A model generated the notes under the pieces. The model was not told the DNA's origin and searched no databases. It saw nothing but the letters and a program-made list of their open reading frames with translations. From contig CBDFFZ010000020.1 of NCBI GenBank assembly GCA_965246905.1, forward strand, positions 62,001 through 126,000: 64,000 bases of DNA. The letters run 5' to 3'. Shown here piece by piece: positions 34,679 through 43,764 of the stretch (its first letter is position 1; each line of letters begins with the position of its first letter). The position numbers were made by a program, and so were the translations under genes. The stretch is from UBA1952 sp965246905. GTDB taxonomy: Bacteria; Bacteroidota; Bacteroidia; Chitinophagales; Chitinophagaceae.

Positions 34679-35407
34679 CTATTTAATGCTTTCTTCAGGA
34701 GCTATTTCCTCAGCAGCCACCAGCCGGAAGCCGTTGCCGTGGATATTCACGATTTCTACATTGGTATCATCGCGCAGGTATTTGCGCAACTTGGCAATAT
34801 ACACATCCATAGAGCGGCCGTTGAAATAAGTATCGCTGCCCCAGATGCGCTTCAGCGCTGCCTCACGCGGCAGCAGATCATTCCGGTACTCGGCAAGCAT
34901 CGTAAGCAGCTCATTTTCCTTAGGCGAGAGCGTATGGTTTTCAGTGCCATGCTTCAGCGTACGCAGCTTGCTGTTAAAATGATAGGAGCCTATCTGGAAC
35001 TCGATCTGGCTGTGCGCCTTATCCTGCTGCTCCTGGTTGCGCTTCAGCACCGCCTTTATCTTTTGCAGGAGTATCTCGCTGTCAAAAGGCTTGGTAATGT
35101 AATCATCCGCGCCCAGCTTGTATCCGTTCAGGATATCCTCCTTCATGCTCTTGGCCGAGAGGAAGAACAGCGGCATATCGGGGTCCACATTCCGGATCTC
35201 TTCCGCCAGCGTGAATCCATCCATATTGGGCATCATCACATCGAGCAGGCAGATGTCGTATTTCTCCCGCCGGAAGGCCGCCAGACCAAGGATCCCATCG
35301 CGCGCAAGCTCTACCACAAAGTCATTCAGCTCCAGGTAATTTTTCAGCACCTGGCCGAAGTTGGTGTCATCTTCCACCAAAAGCACTTTGTCTTTTTCCT
35401 TATCCAT
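34679..35407 (-). CDS. OmpR/PhoB-family response regulator
   Basis: 242 residues. The receiver domain has the acidic pair VEDD (11-14), the phospho-acceptor Asp56 in ICLLDVMMP, the switch Ser in FFLSAKS and Lys in DDYITKPF (about 105). The C-terminal winged-helix DNA-binding domain (about 135-235) has LSPKENELLTMLAEYRNDLLPREAALKRIWG and the recognition region FNGRSMDVYIAKLRKYL. There is no histidine kinase next to it; the partner is probably encoded elsewhere. It resembles the orphan RprY-like regulators of Bacteroidota (inference). Confidence 0.93.
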   Translation of the reverse strand: MDKEKDKVLLVEDDTNFGQVLKNYLELNDFVVELARDGILGLAAFRREKYDICLLDVMMPNMDGFTLAEEIRNVDPDMPLFFLSAKSMKEDILNGYKLGADDYITKPFDSEILLQKIKAVLKRNQEQQDKAHSQIEFQIGSYHFNSKLRTLKHGTENHTLSPKENELLTMLAEYRNDLLPREAALKRIWGSDTYFNGRSMDVYIAKLRKYLRDDTNVEIVNIHGNGFRLVAAEEIAPEESIK

Positions 35408-35440
35408 AATGATATTTAGGTTCGTGAAGTTTAGTTGTTC

Positions 35441-35533
35441 TTTATTGTCCGGAGTGGCGGATCATTATTAAGCAGTCGTGGCGTGGCACCGTTCATCCAA
35501 TTGCTTCTATCAAGCTTTTCCTATCCGCTGCTT
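35441..35533 (+). repeat. ~95-bp dispersed repeat, copy A
   Basis: Begins TTATTGTCCGG, has the core GCAGTCGTGGCG-TGGCACC (one base shorter than the others), and continues TTGCTTCTATCAAGCTTTTC. It matches copies at 48236-48330 and 62245-62340 in the same orientation. It lies 34 bp upstream of the response-regulator start. Confidence 0.75.
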
Positions 35534-35540
35534 TACTTAT

Positions 35541-35621
35541 ACGCAAAGACCGCTAAGGTTGCGCAAAGGCAAATTTAATCTTTGTGCACCTTTGCGGTTT
35601 GCCTCTGCGCACTTTGCGGTT
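35541..35621. repeat. quasi-palindrome of GCAAAG/CTTTGC motifs
   Basis: The left half (ACGCAAAGACCGCTAAGG, then TTGCGCAAAGGCAAA) is an imperfect reverse complement of the right half (TTTGCCTCTGCGCACTTTGC). CTTTGYG or its complement occurs six times in 81 bp. It lies between the response-regulator start and the PorP stop. No open frame is supported. Confidence 0.6.
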
Positions 35622-35675
35622 AATTCAGCAAACGAAAGTAACTCCTCATCTCAAAGCACCTGCCGGAAATTTTTG

Positions 35676-36749
35676 TTAAAACCTCGGGCAGTTATATACC
35701 TTCCGGTCATTACTGCTTGCACCATAAGAGCCCTGCCAGCGGATACCCATCTCAAAAGCGCCATTACTGCCATTGTAAGGACTCAGCTTCGAGGCCGTAA
35801 CATCATAGCTGAACATAGTGCGAAAACCAGCCCAATCCAGGCCCACAGTAGCGATAACCGCATCGCCGTAGCGGTGGTAAGCGCCAAGGATTACGCTCTG
35901 CCCATTGCGCAGGTTGCCGCCTACATTAATGCTGAAGAGCGTGCCATATACCAGCTCCGAAGCCACCTTCTCATTCGTATAGTACACCGAAGGATTCAGC
36001 GTAACCGAATTGCTCAGCCTCAGCAGCGCATCCACATTGCCGGTAGGCCGTATGCCCATCTGGTTTACCATCCCATAAAAAGATTCTTTAGGCTGGTTGA
36101 TATGGGATACCCCGGCCCCGATCTTGATATACACGGCCTCATTCGGGAAAAGCGCATAATTGAGGCCGGCGCTTACATCAATATAATTGGTCTTCACCTG
36201 CCCCGGCTGCTCATGTGCGGCCATCGTTGTATTAAAGAGCATCCCATCCCACTGGTCATTAAAAGTAAGCTTGGAGAAATCCACGCTGCGCTGTACATAG
36301 GCACCCGAGAGGCCGCCGGAGATCATGCTGTTGGATCCGATCTCTATATGGTAGGCAATAAAGGCTTCCGTCCGCGTAAGCGAAAGATCTCCGTTGCCTG
36401 CCTTATCATTATAAAATGCCAGGCCTGCGCCCATCCAGTTCGTTTCCTGCTTCTTACGGAAAAGCTGAAAATCCGCGTAAGCGCTGAATGTTTTATAAGG
36501 TACAGGCAGCGAAGCCCACTGGTTGCGGAAGTTGACCCCTGCACGGTAGTCATAATCGCTCATAAGTCCGGTATTAGCGGGGTTAAGCAGCATCGGCGCA
36601 TTGTAGTATTGCGAGAAATGCATGCCCTGGGCGCCGGCTTCAACCTTTATTAGACAAAAGATAAAAGACAAAAGACAAAAGAGGAAGATGCGCCCGTTAT
36701 GCACCGGCCCTTGCTTATTGATCATCATAAGTTCCATTTTCATCATCAC
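35676..36749 (-). CDS. PorP/SprF family type IX secretion system membrane protein
   Basis: 357 residues. After a charged leader and a hydrophobic signal (IFLFCLLSFIFCLIKVEAGAQ) the mature part begins GMHFSQYYNAPMLLNPANTGLM, the family hallmark (FSQYxxxPxxxNPAxTG). Beta-strands throughout (YRAGVNFRNQWASLPVPYKTFSAYADF, GLSGAYVQRSVDFSKLTF) fit an outer-membrane barrel. PorP/SprF paralogues act as dedicated partners that hold or export T9SS type B proteins. The preceding gene encodes exactly such a protein and its stop codon directly abuts this start, so the two form an export pair. The start is one of several clustered Met codons (MMMKMELMM). A run of GACAAAA direct repeats lies in the signal region. 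Confidence 0.92.
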   Translation of the reverse strand: MMMKMELMMINKQGPVHNGRIFLFCLLSFIFCLIKVEAGAQGMHFSQYYNAPMLLNPANTGLMSDYDYRAGVNFRNQWASLPVPYKTFSAYADFQLFRKKQETNWMGAGLAFYNDKAGNGDLSLTRTEAFIAYHIEIGSNSMISGGLSGAYVQRSVDFSKLTFNDQWDGMLFNTTMAAHEQPGQVKTNYIDVSAGLNYALFPNEAVYIKIGAGVSHINQPKESFYGMVNQMGIRPTGNVDALLRLSNSVTLNPSVYYTNEKVASELVYGTLFSINVGGNLRNGQSVILGAYHRYGDAVIATVGLDWAGFRTMFSYDVTASKLSPYNGSNGAFEMGIRWQGSYGASSNDRKVYNCPRF

Positions 36750-39700
36750 TTATCTTAAGAGGGTTACATTGCCTTTGCGCTGTGCGGTAGTACCATCGAT
36801 AAAGGATACCGTGAGCACCCAGCCATATACTTCCACTTCCTGCGCCTTGCCTTTGTAAGTGCCGTCCCAGCCGTATTTAGGATCATTGGGCGGAGCATTT
36901 TCGGATTCAAAAACTACCTGCCCCCAGCGGTTGAATACCCGGAGCGTAGAAGTTTCAATTGCGCCGCCGCGCACATAGAATATATCATTGCTGCCATCGC
37001 CATTTGGACTGAAGGCAGTAGGCAGCTCCGCGCCGGTTTGTACATCTGCGACTACGCCATGGCACACCGTATCGCGGCAGCCGCGGTTGCGCGCTTCGAG
37101 GCATACGGTATAGGTGCCCTTCTTACGGTACAGGTGACTCGGATTTACTTCGGTACTGTTGGTATTATCCCCAAAGCTCCAGGTATAATCGATCGCATTG
37201 AGCGAAGTGTTATGGAAATCAATGGGCGAGTTTGGTATCGGCACGGTGGGCGAGAAAGTAAAATCTGCAGTAGGCGCTTCCCGTACGGTAACGGATTTAG
37301 TAAGACTATCCACTTTGTTGCAGGCATCCGGGTTCTTTACTACCAGCTTTACCGTATAGGTGCCCGGTTTTTTATAAATATGCGCTGGCGAGGCAACATT
37401 GGAAGTTGTGCTGTCGCCAAAATCCCAGCTATTGGTCTTAGCATTTTGCGAAGTGTTGCTAAATACAACCGGCGCGCCCTCACAAAGCGAATCGATGGCA
37501 TTGAAGTTAGCGGCCACACTCGAGCTGTTCAAAGTAAAAGTCTGGCGCGAAGTATCGGGCGAGTTGCAGGCTGTTGTATCGCGCTGGATAAGAGATACCG
37601 TAAAGGTGCCGCCATTCGGATAGCTGTGCAGCGGCGGGGTTACGCCGGTATAGCTGGTATTATCGCCAAACAGCCAGATAAACTTTGTAAAGCCCTGCGA
37701 GCCGGGCGTACTGCTGTAAGAAGATGTATTATTGAATAGTACCGTGTAAGGCCAGCAACTGTCTTTCACTGCGTAGGTAAAGCCGCTGTGCACGCGCGTG
37801 CTATCCACAACGATGGTCAGGAATGCGGAATCCGTAGTGGTGCAGGCATCGGGGTTGAAGGCGGTGAGCTTTACGCGGTAGGTGCCCACATTGGTAAAAG
37901 TATGCTGTGGTGTAGGCAGGTTGGATACCGGCGAGCCATCTTTAAAATCCCAGGTATAAGTAGTTGCATTTACCGAGGTATTTGTAAACTGCACTGTAAA
38001 TGGCGGACAGCCTTTGGCATTAGGTGAAGCATTGGCCCCTGCATCAACCGCACCGAGGTTAAAGGCAATTTTGAGCGCAATCAGGTTGCAGTTTGCGCTG
38101 CTGTTGGTAACGCTCCAGGAACCCGGCGTAGTAGGAAAATTCGATGAGCCGCCACAGCCGCCGCAGATAGCCTGGTAGATGACGCCATTCTTATCGAAGC
38201 GGCTGGTACCCCCATCCACATGCTCGCCTACCGGACCTGTACCACCAAAGTAGCTGCCATAAAGGAACGACTGCCCATTCTTGCCGAGTACGAAAAAATA
38301 AAAGTCGCTGCCGTCTGTAGTGGATTGTGCAGGAGTATTTATGGTAGAAAGCGGCATATTATTGGTAGTGCCAACACCCGGATAAGGGAAACCTAAGTTG
38401 CCACCCCAGCCGGAGATATATACATTCTGACAGGTATCCACCAGGAAAGCTACCGGAGAAATATTAGTGGAGGTAGAAGTGCCGGAGCCGAACACTGTAG
38501 AGTAAATATTGGTGGTAAGGTTAGGATTCATCTTTATGATGAACTGGCTGGAGCCGGGATTAGAGTAAACTCCGGACGTAACCGGGAAGGTGCCACCGAG
38601 CGTTTGCCCCATTGCATAGACATTATTATCAAAATCTACCTGCACTCCGTAGCATTGGTCGTAATCGCCGGTGCCGATGAACGTAGATTTTGTGAGCGGA
38701 TAATTGCCGCTGTTGGTGAATTTAAGAATATAGCCATCGGCAGAGCCACCCTGATATGCCGGGCGCCAGCCGCCGCCGACCGCAGGAAAATTAGCACTTT
38801 GCGTACCGCCGGCTACGTACAGGTTTGCCTGTGTGCCATCCAGCGCCAGCACATAGCCGGCATCATCGTTGCTGCCGCCGATGTAGGTGCTCCAGATAAG
38901 GGTGCTTAAAGTTGCATTCAGCTTAAATATTACCCCATCCTGCGCGCCGGCATTAGCGCTCTGGAAGGCATTGGCCGTAACCGGGAAGTCGGTGGATTTT
39001 GTAGATGCGGTAACATACACATTATTCGCATTATCAATAAGCACCTCACTGCGGGCATCATCTCCATAATTGTGCTTCAAGTTGCCAAATAGCGGTTCCC
39101 GGCCATCGAAATTGACGCCATCATCGGCAGAACCACCGATGTAGGTAGAGCCAAGCAGCGCAGTGCCACCTGCATTGAACTTTGTAACAATAATATCGCC
39201 CTTTCCGTTGGCTGTCTGGTCATAGCCGCTGGCCGTAACCGGGAAATTGGTGGAGAAGCTACGCCCGGCAACGATCAGGTTTTGGGCGGCATCCACGATC
39301 ATGCTGTGGGGCTGGTCGTTATCATTACCACCCAGGTAAGTAGCATATATTTTCGTAGTGCCGGTGGGGTTAAACTTCATGATGGTGATATCGCTGGTAT
39401 AATCACTGCCATGATCGGGGTTTGTATTGGTAAAATCCGTAACGCCGCCGCCAAACACACTTTGAAAAGCTCCGGGAGTAGTAGGGAATGTACCAGGCAC
39501 ATCTACCGGGTTGGCCAGGCCGCCTGCATAGAAATTGCCCTGCGCATCGTAAGTTGCTGTGAAGCCCCAGTTATCCGCCGTAGAGCCGGAAAAGGTGGCA
39601 AATACAACGGTCGGGTCGATGATGAGGAGCTTGCTGTGGTCATAATCGTCCGTCAGTTCGTACGATATAGTATTGTCCCTGAGCCGGTAGCGGCAGGCTA

Positions 39701-40328
39701 CTTTCTTTTGCCCGCCTTCTGCATATTGGTAGGCGTAAGGCTGTAATTCCTGCACATCACCAACGGTGGTATGAATAAGCAGACTGCCGTTCTTTATTCT
39801 GATTCCATCTGCACCCTCAAACTTCAGCTTTATCTGGCCGGCATCTGCGCCGGGAGCTACCTGGAATTCATACTTAAGGTTGCTGTTCTGGGATGACAGG
39901 TGCATATCTACCCCCGGGTATAATCCTTTATAATCGAGCGCCAGTGCCGGATGAATGCCGGATTTCCACTTCTTCTGATCATTGCCCAAAAAATAATTGT
40001 AGTACCAGCTTTGCTCTTTACCTGCTACGATCGCCGGCTTTGCCGCCCCTACAAAAACAGTACGGTAGCTGTGAAAATTTAAAGTTGCCGATGAATCATA
40101 ACCATGATGCACACGGTCTATCATCGCAGCATTGCCGGGAGCGCCGAGTACATAAGTAAAGGTATCTCCCGATAAATAGATCCTGCCGTTGCCTGCATGC
40201 GCGTAATAGGCAAATGGCCCGTCCCACTGCCCGTCGTTGCGTACAAACTCTACCGTTTGCGCCTGCGAAAGAATGGGAAGGGTAAATAAAAGTATAAATA
40301 AAAGAAGATAGCGCTGCATCATAAGCAT
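36750..40328 (-). CDS. giant SBBP/PKD surface protein with T9SS type B (gliding-motility) C-terminus
   Basis: 1,192 residues. Signal peptide (LLLFILLFTLPILSQAQ). An N-terminal DUF7948-like domain starts VEFVRNDGQWDGPFAYYAHAGNGRIYLSGDTFTYV. Several SBBP beta-propeller repeats follow (YATYLGGNDNDQPHSMIVD, STYIGGSADDGVNFDG, WSTYIGGSNDDAGYVLALD, about 300-650). Four PKD domains cover about 755-1095, each with a YTWDFGDG-like block (YTWDFKDGSP, FIWLFGDNTS, NSWDFGDSTT, YTWSFGDNTN). The C-terminus ELPTAFSPNGDGSNDIFYVRGG ... TLRVFNRWGQVVFES ... GWVLTVSFIDG is the gliding-motility-associated, type B T9SS domain. It pairs with the PorP/SprF gene directly downstream. It is predicted to be a cell-surface adhesin-like protein; the ligand is unknown. 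Confidence 0.93.
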   Translation of the reverse strand: MLMMQRYLLLFILLFTLPILSQAQTVEFVRNDGQWDGPFAYYAHAGNGRIYLSGDTFTYVLGAPGNAAMIDRVHHGYDSSATLNFHSYRTVFVGAAKPAIVAGKEQSWYYNYFLGNDQKKWKSGIHPALALDYKGLYPGVDMHLSSQNSNLKYEFQVAPGADAGQIKLKFEGADGIRIKNGSLLIHTTVGDVQELQPYAYQYAEGGQKKVACRYRLRDNTISYELTDDYDHSKLLIIDPTVVFATFSGSTADNWGFTATYDAQGNFYAGGLANPVDVPGTFPTTPGAFQSVFGGGVTDFTNTNPDHGSDYTSDITIMKFNPTGTTKIYATYLGGNDNDQPHSMIVDAAQNLIVAGRSFSTNFPVTASGYDQTANGKGDIIVTKFNAGGTALLGSTYIGGSADDGVNFDGREPLFGNLKHNYGDDARSEVLIDNANNVYVTASTKSTDFPVTANAFQSANAGAQDGVIFKLNATLSTLIWSTYIGGSNDDAGYVLALDGTQANLYVAGGTQSANFPAVGGGWRPAYQGGSADGYILKFTNSGNYPLTKSTFIGTGDYDQCYGVQVDFDNNVYAMGQTLGGTFPVTSGVYSNPGSSQFIIKMNPNLTTNIYSTVFGSGTSTSTNISPVAFLVDTCQNVYISGWGGNLGFPYPGVGTTNNMPLSTINTPAQSTTDGSDFYFFVLGKNGQSFLYGSYFGGTGPVGEHVDGGTSRFDKNGVIYQAICGGCGGSSNFPTTPGSWSVTNSSANCNLIALKIAFNLGAVDAGANASPNAKGCPPFTVQFTNTSVNATTYTWDFKDGSPVSNLPTPQHTFTNVGTYRVKLTAFNPDACTTTDSAFLTIVVDSTRVHSGFTYAVKDSCWPYTVLFNNTSSYSSTPGSQGFTKFIWLFGDNTSYTGVTPPLHSYPNGGTFTVSLIQRDTTACNSPDTSRQTFTLNSSSVAANFNAIDSLCEGAPVVFSNTSQNAKTNSWDFGDSTTSNVASPAHIYKKPGTYTVKLVVKNPDACNKVDSLTKSVTVREAPTADFTFSPTVPIPNSPIDFHNTSLNAIDYTWSFGDNTNSTEVNPSHLYRKKGTYTVCLEARNRGCRDTVCHGVVADVQTGAELPTAFSPNGDGSNDIFYVRGGAIETSTLRVFNRWGQVVFESENAPPNDPKYGWDGTYKGKAQEVEVYGWVLTVSFIDGTTAQRKGNVTLLR

Positions 40329-40423
40329 CGGAAAATGTTGCCCTTGCCGGGTTTTGTAAATGTAACGAATTTCCCTGCTATAGCCGCACCCTCAGCGCCC
40401 GGGCATTTCCCTGCCGCTTGTTA

Positions 40424-40897
40424 TTAATTCACGATCTTATTGGCGCAGCAGGAGCTTGCAAAGGCTTCCGGCTTTGCTTTGAATGCAAAGCCCATGCCGA
40501 GGATGTAGCCCATCGCTTCCCGAAGGGCTTCATTGCTTTTAAATTGCGGATTGGTATTGATATCGGCATGGACCTCCATATCTACATCATATTTAGTAAA
40601 AAGGTCGCACAGTTCATAGGCAATCTCAATGCTCATGGCTACCTCGGTAAGCATGCGCTCTTTGATGGAGAATACCTTTTTGGCGCGCTCATTATGTATG
40701 TACATAAACCCGCCGCGGTGCTCCCTGAGAAATACGATAACAGTGGCAAACTCCGCCTCTGTGCCATACACCTGTGAGTCTGTGCCAATGCACACCTTCA
40801 GCTTGTAGCCGGCTTCCGTTTCGCGGATGATGGCTGCCTCAACGGCATCTTTAATAGGTAATTGTAATGTTTCCCCGCTAAATGTTCTCCATTTCAT
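40424..40897 (-). CDS. RNase H-like YkuK/DUF458 family protein
   Basis: 157 residues. The pattern LKVCIGTDSQVYGTEAEFATVIVFLREHRGGFMYIHNE, with an acidic residue on the first strand (GTDSQ), and later MEVHADINTNPQFKSNEALREAMGYILGMGFAFKAKPEAFASSCCANKI fits the DUF458/YkuK group, which has a ribonuclease H-like fold. The conserved acidic residues (D in GTDS, E in IEIAYEL, D in HADIN) could bind metal. The biological role is unknown. It is monocistronic; the 405-bp gap upstream, shared with the divergent GlcD gene, is filled by the third 21-bp array. Confidence 0.8.
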   Translation of the reverse strand: MKWRTFSGETLQLPIKDAVEAAIIRETEAGYKLKVCIGTDSQVYGTEAEFATVIVFLREHRGGFMYIHNERAKKVFSIKERMLTEVAMSIEIAYELCDLFTKYDVDMEVHADINTNPQFKSNEALREAMGYILGMGFAFKAKPEAFASSCCANKIVN

Positions 40898-40963
40898 AGA
40901 TACTTCATTTTTATTAAAGATACCCAGTATATGGATGCGCTGACATTACCGGCTTATTAAGAT

Positions 40964-41257
40964 TTGAGTTAATGCACAGCTTATAAACATTTGGGAATAG
41001 AGGTACCGTACTTAGCCCAATCTTCAGAAAATCCTGAATGCCCCGCATTCTACTAAAACCTGTATTCCTGAAATTGAGCATGCAGCCTGTAAGTCTTAAA
41101 CCACTATTCATAATTTTCGGAATGCCGCCTATCGTGTTATACCCTGCATTCTTAAAATTGAGAAAGGCATCCAAAGTGCTTAAAAGCTTGTTCTGCATTT
41201 GCGGAATGCCATCCATAGACCTTAAGTATCTGTTCCTGATTTTAAGAAAGCGGTTTT
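40964..41257. repeat. array of fourteen exact 21-bp units, two alternating types (array 3)
   Basis: Fourteen consecutive 21-bp blocks start at 40964 and run to 41257. Two consensus types alternate, so the true period is 42 bp. Type A (41027, 41069, 41111, 41153, 41195, 41237) reads about TnAATTnnGGAATGCCnnC. Type B (41006, 41048, 41090, 41132, 41174, 41216) has CTTAAAC or similar in the centre and ATTC near the end. Type A carries GAATGC and type B its complement GCATTC in the best copies, so A and B may be inverted relatives. The leftmost two blocks are weak. The array fills the divergent gap between the YkuK-like and GlcD genes. Confidence 0.88.
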
Positions 41258-41302
41258 AACCACACGGCATGCACTGAGTTGCACGCGCCGTAACTTGCGC
41301 TA

Positions 41303-42706
41303 ATGCAATTCCAGCCGCTTACCGATACACATATTGCCTGCTTCCGCACCTTCCTGCCCGAAAACAGGATCCTACTCGGGGAAGAGCAGCGCACGCTCAA
41401 CGCATCCGACCATACCGAAGATCTGGCGCACCTGCCGGAAATCGTATTGCAGCCGGAAACAGTAGAGCACGTAAGCAGCATCATGCGGTATTGCAATGAG
41501 CAAAACATCCCGGTAACGCCGCGCGGCGCAGGCACAGGCTTAAGCGGCGGCTCCTTGCCAATCTATGGCGGCATATCGCTGGATATGCGCCGCTTCAACA
41601 AGATCCTGAACATCGATACCCGCAACTTCCAGGTAACTACTGAGCCGGGTGTTATTACCCAGGTATTGCAGGATGCAGTGAAGGAGCATAACCTGTTTTA
41701 CCCGCCCGACCCGGCCAGCAAAGGCTCTTGCTTTATCGGTGGCAATGTGGCTGAGAACAGCGGCGGGCCAAGAGCGGTAAAGTACGGAGTGGTAAAAGAT
41801 TATGTGCTCAACCTCGAAATAGTAATGCCTAACGGCGATGTGATGTGGACCGGCGCCAATGTGCTGAAAAACTCCACCGGCTATAACCTGACGCAACTCA
41901 TTACCGGCAGCGAAGGCACGCTGGCCATCATCACCAAAATAGTTTTAAGGCTGATACCTGCGGTGAAGCACGACCTGCTGATGCTGGTGCCCTTCCGCTC
42001 TGCGGTAGAAGCCTGCGCTGCGGTCAATGCGATATTCCTCGCCGGGCATACGCCTTCCGCACTGGAATTTATGGAGCGCGATGCGCTGGAATGGTCAATG
42101 CGGTTTACGCAAAATACGTCGGTACCGCTGCCGGCTGATATCGTGGCGCACTTGCTTATAGAAGTGGATGGCAATAATAAAGAGCAGCTCTACACAGATA
42201 TGGAAGCCATTGCAGGCATTATGGAGGGGTATAATACAGGCGAGGTGCTATTCGCAGACAGCCATGAGCAAAAAGAAATGCTATGGAGCCTGCGGCGAAA
42301 GGTAGGCGAGGCGGTAAAAAGTAATTCTATCTATAAAGAGGAGGATACGGTGGTGCCCCGCGCGTACCTCCCGGAGCTCTTGGAGATCGTAAAAAGCCTT
42401 GGCAGGGAATATAATTTCCAGAGCGTATGCTACGGCCATGCCGGCGATGGCAACCTGCACATCAACATCATTAAAGGCACCATGAGCGATGCCGACTGGC
42501 AGGAAAAATTACCGCAGGCAATCCGGCTTTTATTTAAGGAAGTAGTGCGGATGGGCGGTACTATATCCGGCGAGCACGGCATTGGTCTCGTACAGAAAAG
42601 CTATATGGATATTGCTTTCAGCGAAGCCCAGCTGAATTTAATGAAGCAGATAAAAGACGTATTTGACCCAGCGGGGATTTTAAATCCGGGAAAGATATTT
42701 GCTTAA
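41303..42706 (+). CDS. FAD-linked oxidase, GlcD family
   Basis: 467 residues. The FAD-binding (PCMH) domain has VLQPETVEHVSSIMRYCNEQNIPVTPRGAGTGLSGGSLPIYGGISLDMRRFN (about 50-100), where PRGAGTGLSGG binds the cofactor, and DPASKGSCFIGGNVAENSGGPRAVKYG. The C-terminal cap ends YGHAGDGNLHINII ... GGTISGEHGIGLVQKSYM ... VFDPAGILNPGKIF, the canonical GlcD end. It oxidises a 2-hydroxy acid such as glycolate or D-lactate; which one is not decidable, and GlcE/GlcF subunits are absent from the window. The ATG overlaps nothing upstream; the promoter must be inside or beside the 21-bp array. It ends four bases inside the convergent MauG-type gene. Confidence 0.93.
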   Translation: MQFQPLTDTHIACFRTFLPENRILLGEEQRTLNASDHTEDLAHLPEIVLQPETVEHVSSIMRYCNEQNIPVTPRGAGTGLSGGSLPIYGGISLDMRRFNKILNIDTRNFQVTTEPGVITQVLQDAVKEHNLFYPPDPASKGSCFIGGNVAENSGGPRAVKYGVVKDYVLNLEIVMPNGDVMWTGANVLKNSTGYNLTQLITGSEGTLAIITKIVLRLIPAVKHDLLMLVPFRSAVEACAAVNAIFLAGHTPSALEFMERDALEWSMRFTQNTSVPLPADIVAHLLIEVDGNNKEQLYTDMEAIAGIMEGYNTGEVLFADSHEQKEMLWSLRRKVGEAVKSNSIYKEEDTVVPRAYLPELLEIVKSLGREYNFQSVCYGHAGDGNLHINIIKGTMSDADWQEKLPQAIRLLFKEVVRMGGTISGEHGIGLVQKSYMDIAFSEAQLNLMKQIKDVFDPAGILNPGKIFA

Positions 42707-43749
42707 GGCCGCGGCTCATGAAAGCGTGTATCGGCAACAAAAGTGCTGTCATTGAGCGTACCGAGAAAGGCAAGAAGGTCCGTTCGTTGCTGCGCATCTA
42801 ATTTAATGCCTTGCTGCAGTAAAGGGTCGAGCGTAGCGGAAGGCGCAATGCCATGATCATAATGATCAAGCACCTGTGTAAGCGTGGAAAAACGCCCATC
42901 ATGCATATAAGGCCGGGTGAAGATGAGGTTGCGGAGTGTAGGCACCTTGAATTTATATAGATCGGCTGCTGAAACCGTAATGCGCGCACGGCCGCTATCT
43001 TTGATCACAGAAGGAGGGAGGCCATTATTACGGAAGCTGTAATCTGTGAACAGCGGGGCTTTATGGCAGGCCGCGCAATGCTGCTGATATACTGCCTGGC
43101 CGGCAAACTCAGTAGGAGATAATGCTATGCCATCCTCATGGCGCATAGCGCGGTCGTAACGGGAGTTGGAAGATACCATGGCTGCCATAAACTGCGCCAG
43201 CGCGCGGAAAATGGCCTGTGAAGTAATCGTTGCATCTCCAAAAACAGAACGAAACTGTTCGCGGTACACGGCATCGGCATTGAGCCGGGCCACTACGGAG
43301 TCAATCTTCAGATCCATCTCTACAATGTTCTCGATCGGCGCAAGCGGCTGCCTTTCAATATTCAGCACACCGCCATCCCAGAAGAAGGTAGGCGACCATG
43401 CAAGGTTGGCTAAGCCGGGACTGTTACGGGTACCAACGAGGTCATTGATACCATGACTTACAATATGATCAAGATTTGCAAAAGCGGCAAAAGACTGGTG
43501 ACAGGATCCGCAGGAAGTAGAATTATCCCGCGAGAGCCGCTTGTCATAAAAAATTTTCCTGCCCAGCTCAAAGCCTCCCTGCGAAAGCGTATTGTTCTCA
43601 AATAAATACTGCGGCACCGGCCAGCCATCCGGCGTGAGGAAATGAATAGATTGTGGCGCAAGGCTCGTATCCGGATCTTTACGGCAGGAGTTTACCACCA
43701 GCATCAGGCCGGCAGCGGCCATTAGGATCAGGAACAGTTTTTTTTTCAA
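42703..43749 (-). CDS. di-heme cytochrome c peroxidase / MauG-MbnH family lipoprotein
   Basis: 348 residues. A signal with a lipobox (LMLVVNSC, Cys22) is followed by two c-type heme motifs, CGSCH (80-84) and CAACH (about 223-227). Other family blocks: LGRKIFYDKRLSRDNSTSCGSCHQ, GTRNSPGLANLAWSPTFFWDGG, LEAPLAPIENIVEM-type PLAPIENIVEMDL and KVPTLRNLIFTRPYMHDGRFSTLTQVLDHYDHG. It starts 15 bp after an MbnP-type gene. MbnP/MbnH pairs are known: the di-heme enzyme oxidises a tryptophan of MbnP to kynurenine, creating a copper site. The pairing suggests this is MbnH-like and not a plain peroxidase (inference). Confidence 0.92.
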   Translation of the reverse strand: MKKKLFLILMAAAGLMLVVNSCRKDPDTSLAPQSIHFLTPDGWPVPQYLFENNTLSQGGFELGRKIFYDKRLSRDNSTSCGSCHQSFAAFANLDHIVSHGINDLVGTRNSPGLANLAWSPTFFWDGGVLNIERQPLAPIENIVEMDLKIDSVVARLNADAVYREQFRSVFGDATITSQAIFRALAQFMAAMVSSNSRYDRAMRHEDGIALSPTEFAGQAVYQQHCAACHKAPLFTDYSFRNNGLPPSVIKDSGRARITVSAADLYKFKVPTLRNLIFTRPYMHDGRFSTLTQVLDHYDHGIAPSATLDPLLQQGIKLDAQQRTDLLAFLGTLNDSTFVADTRFHEPRP

Positions 43750-43764
43750 AATAAGGCGCAGGTA

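Noticed and set aside
35478..36653. 391-codon plus-strand frame opposite the PorP/SprF gene
   Set aside because: It is complementary to a clear PorP/SprF gene, has no family features and starts within a repeat; a shadow frame.
40914..41216. 100-codon minus-strand frame with 14-residue repeats across array 3
   Set aside because: Same reason: a 42-bp period keeps the frame. The composition is not protein-like outside the repeat and it overlaps the divergent promoter gap.
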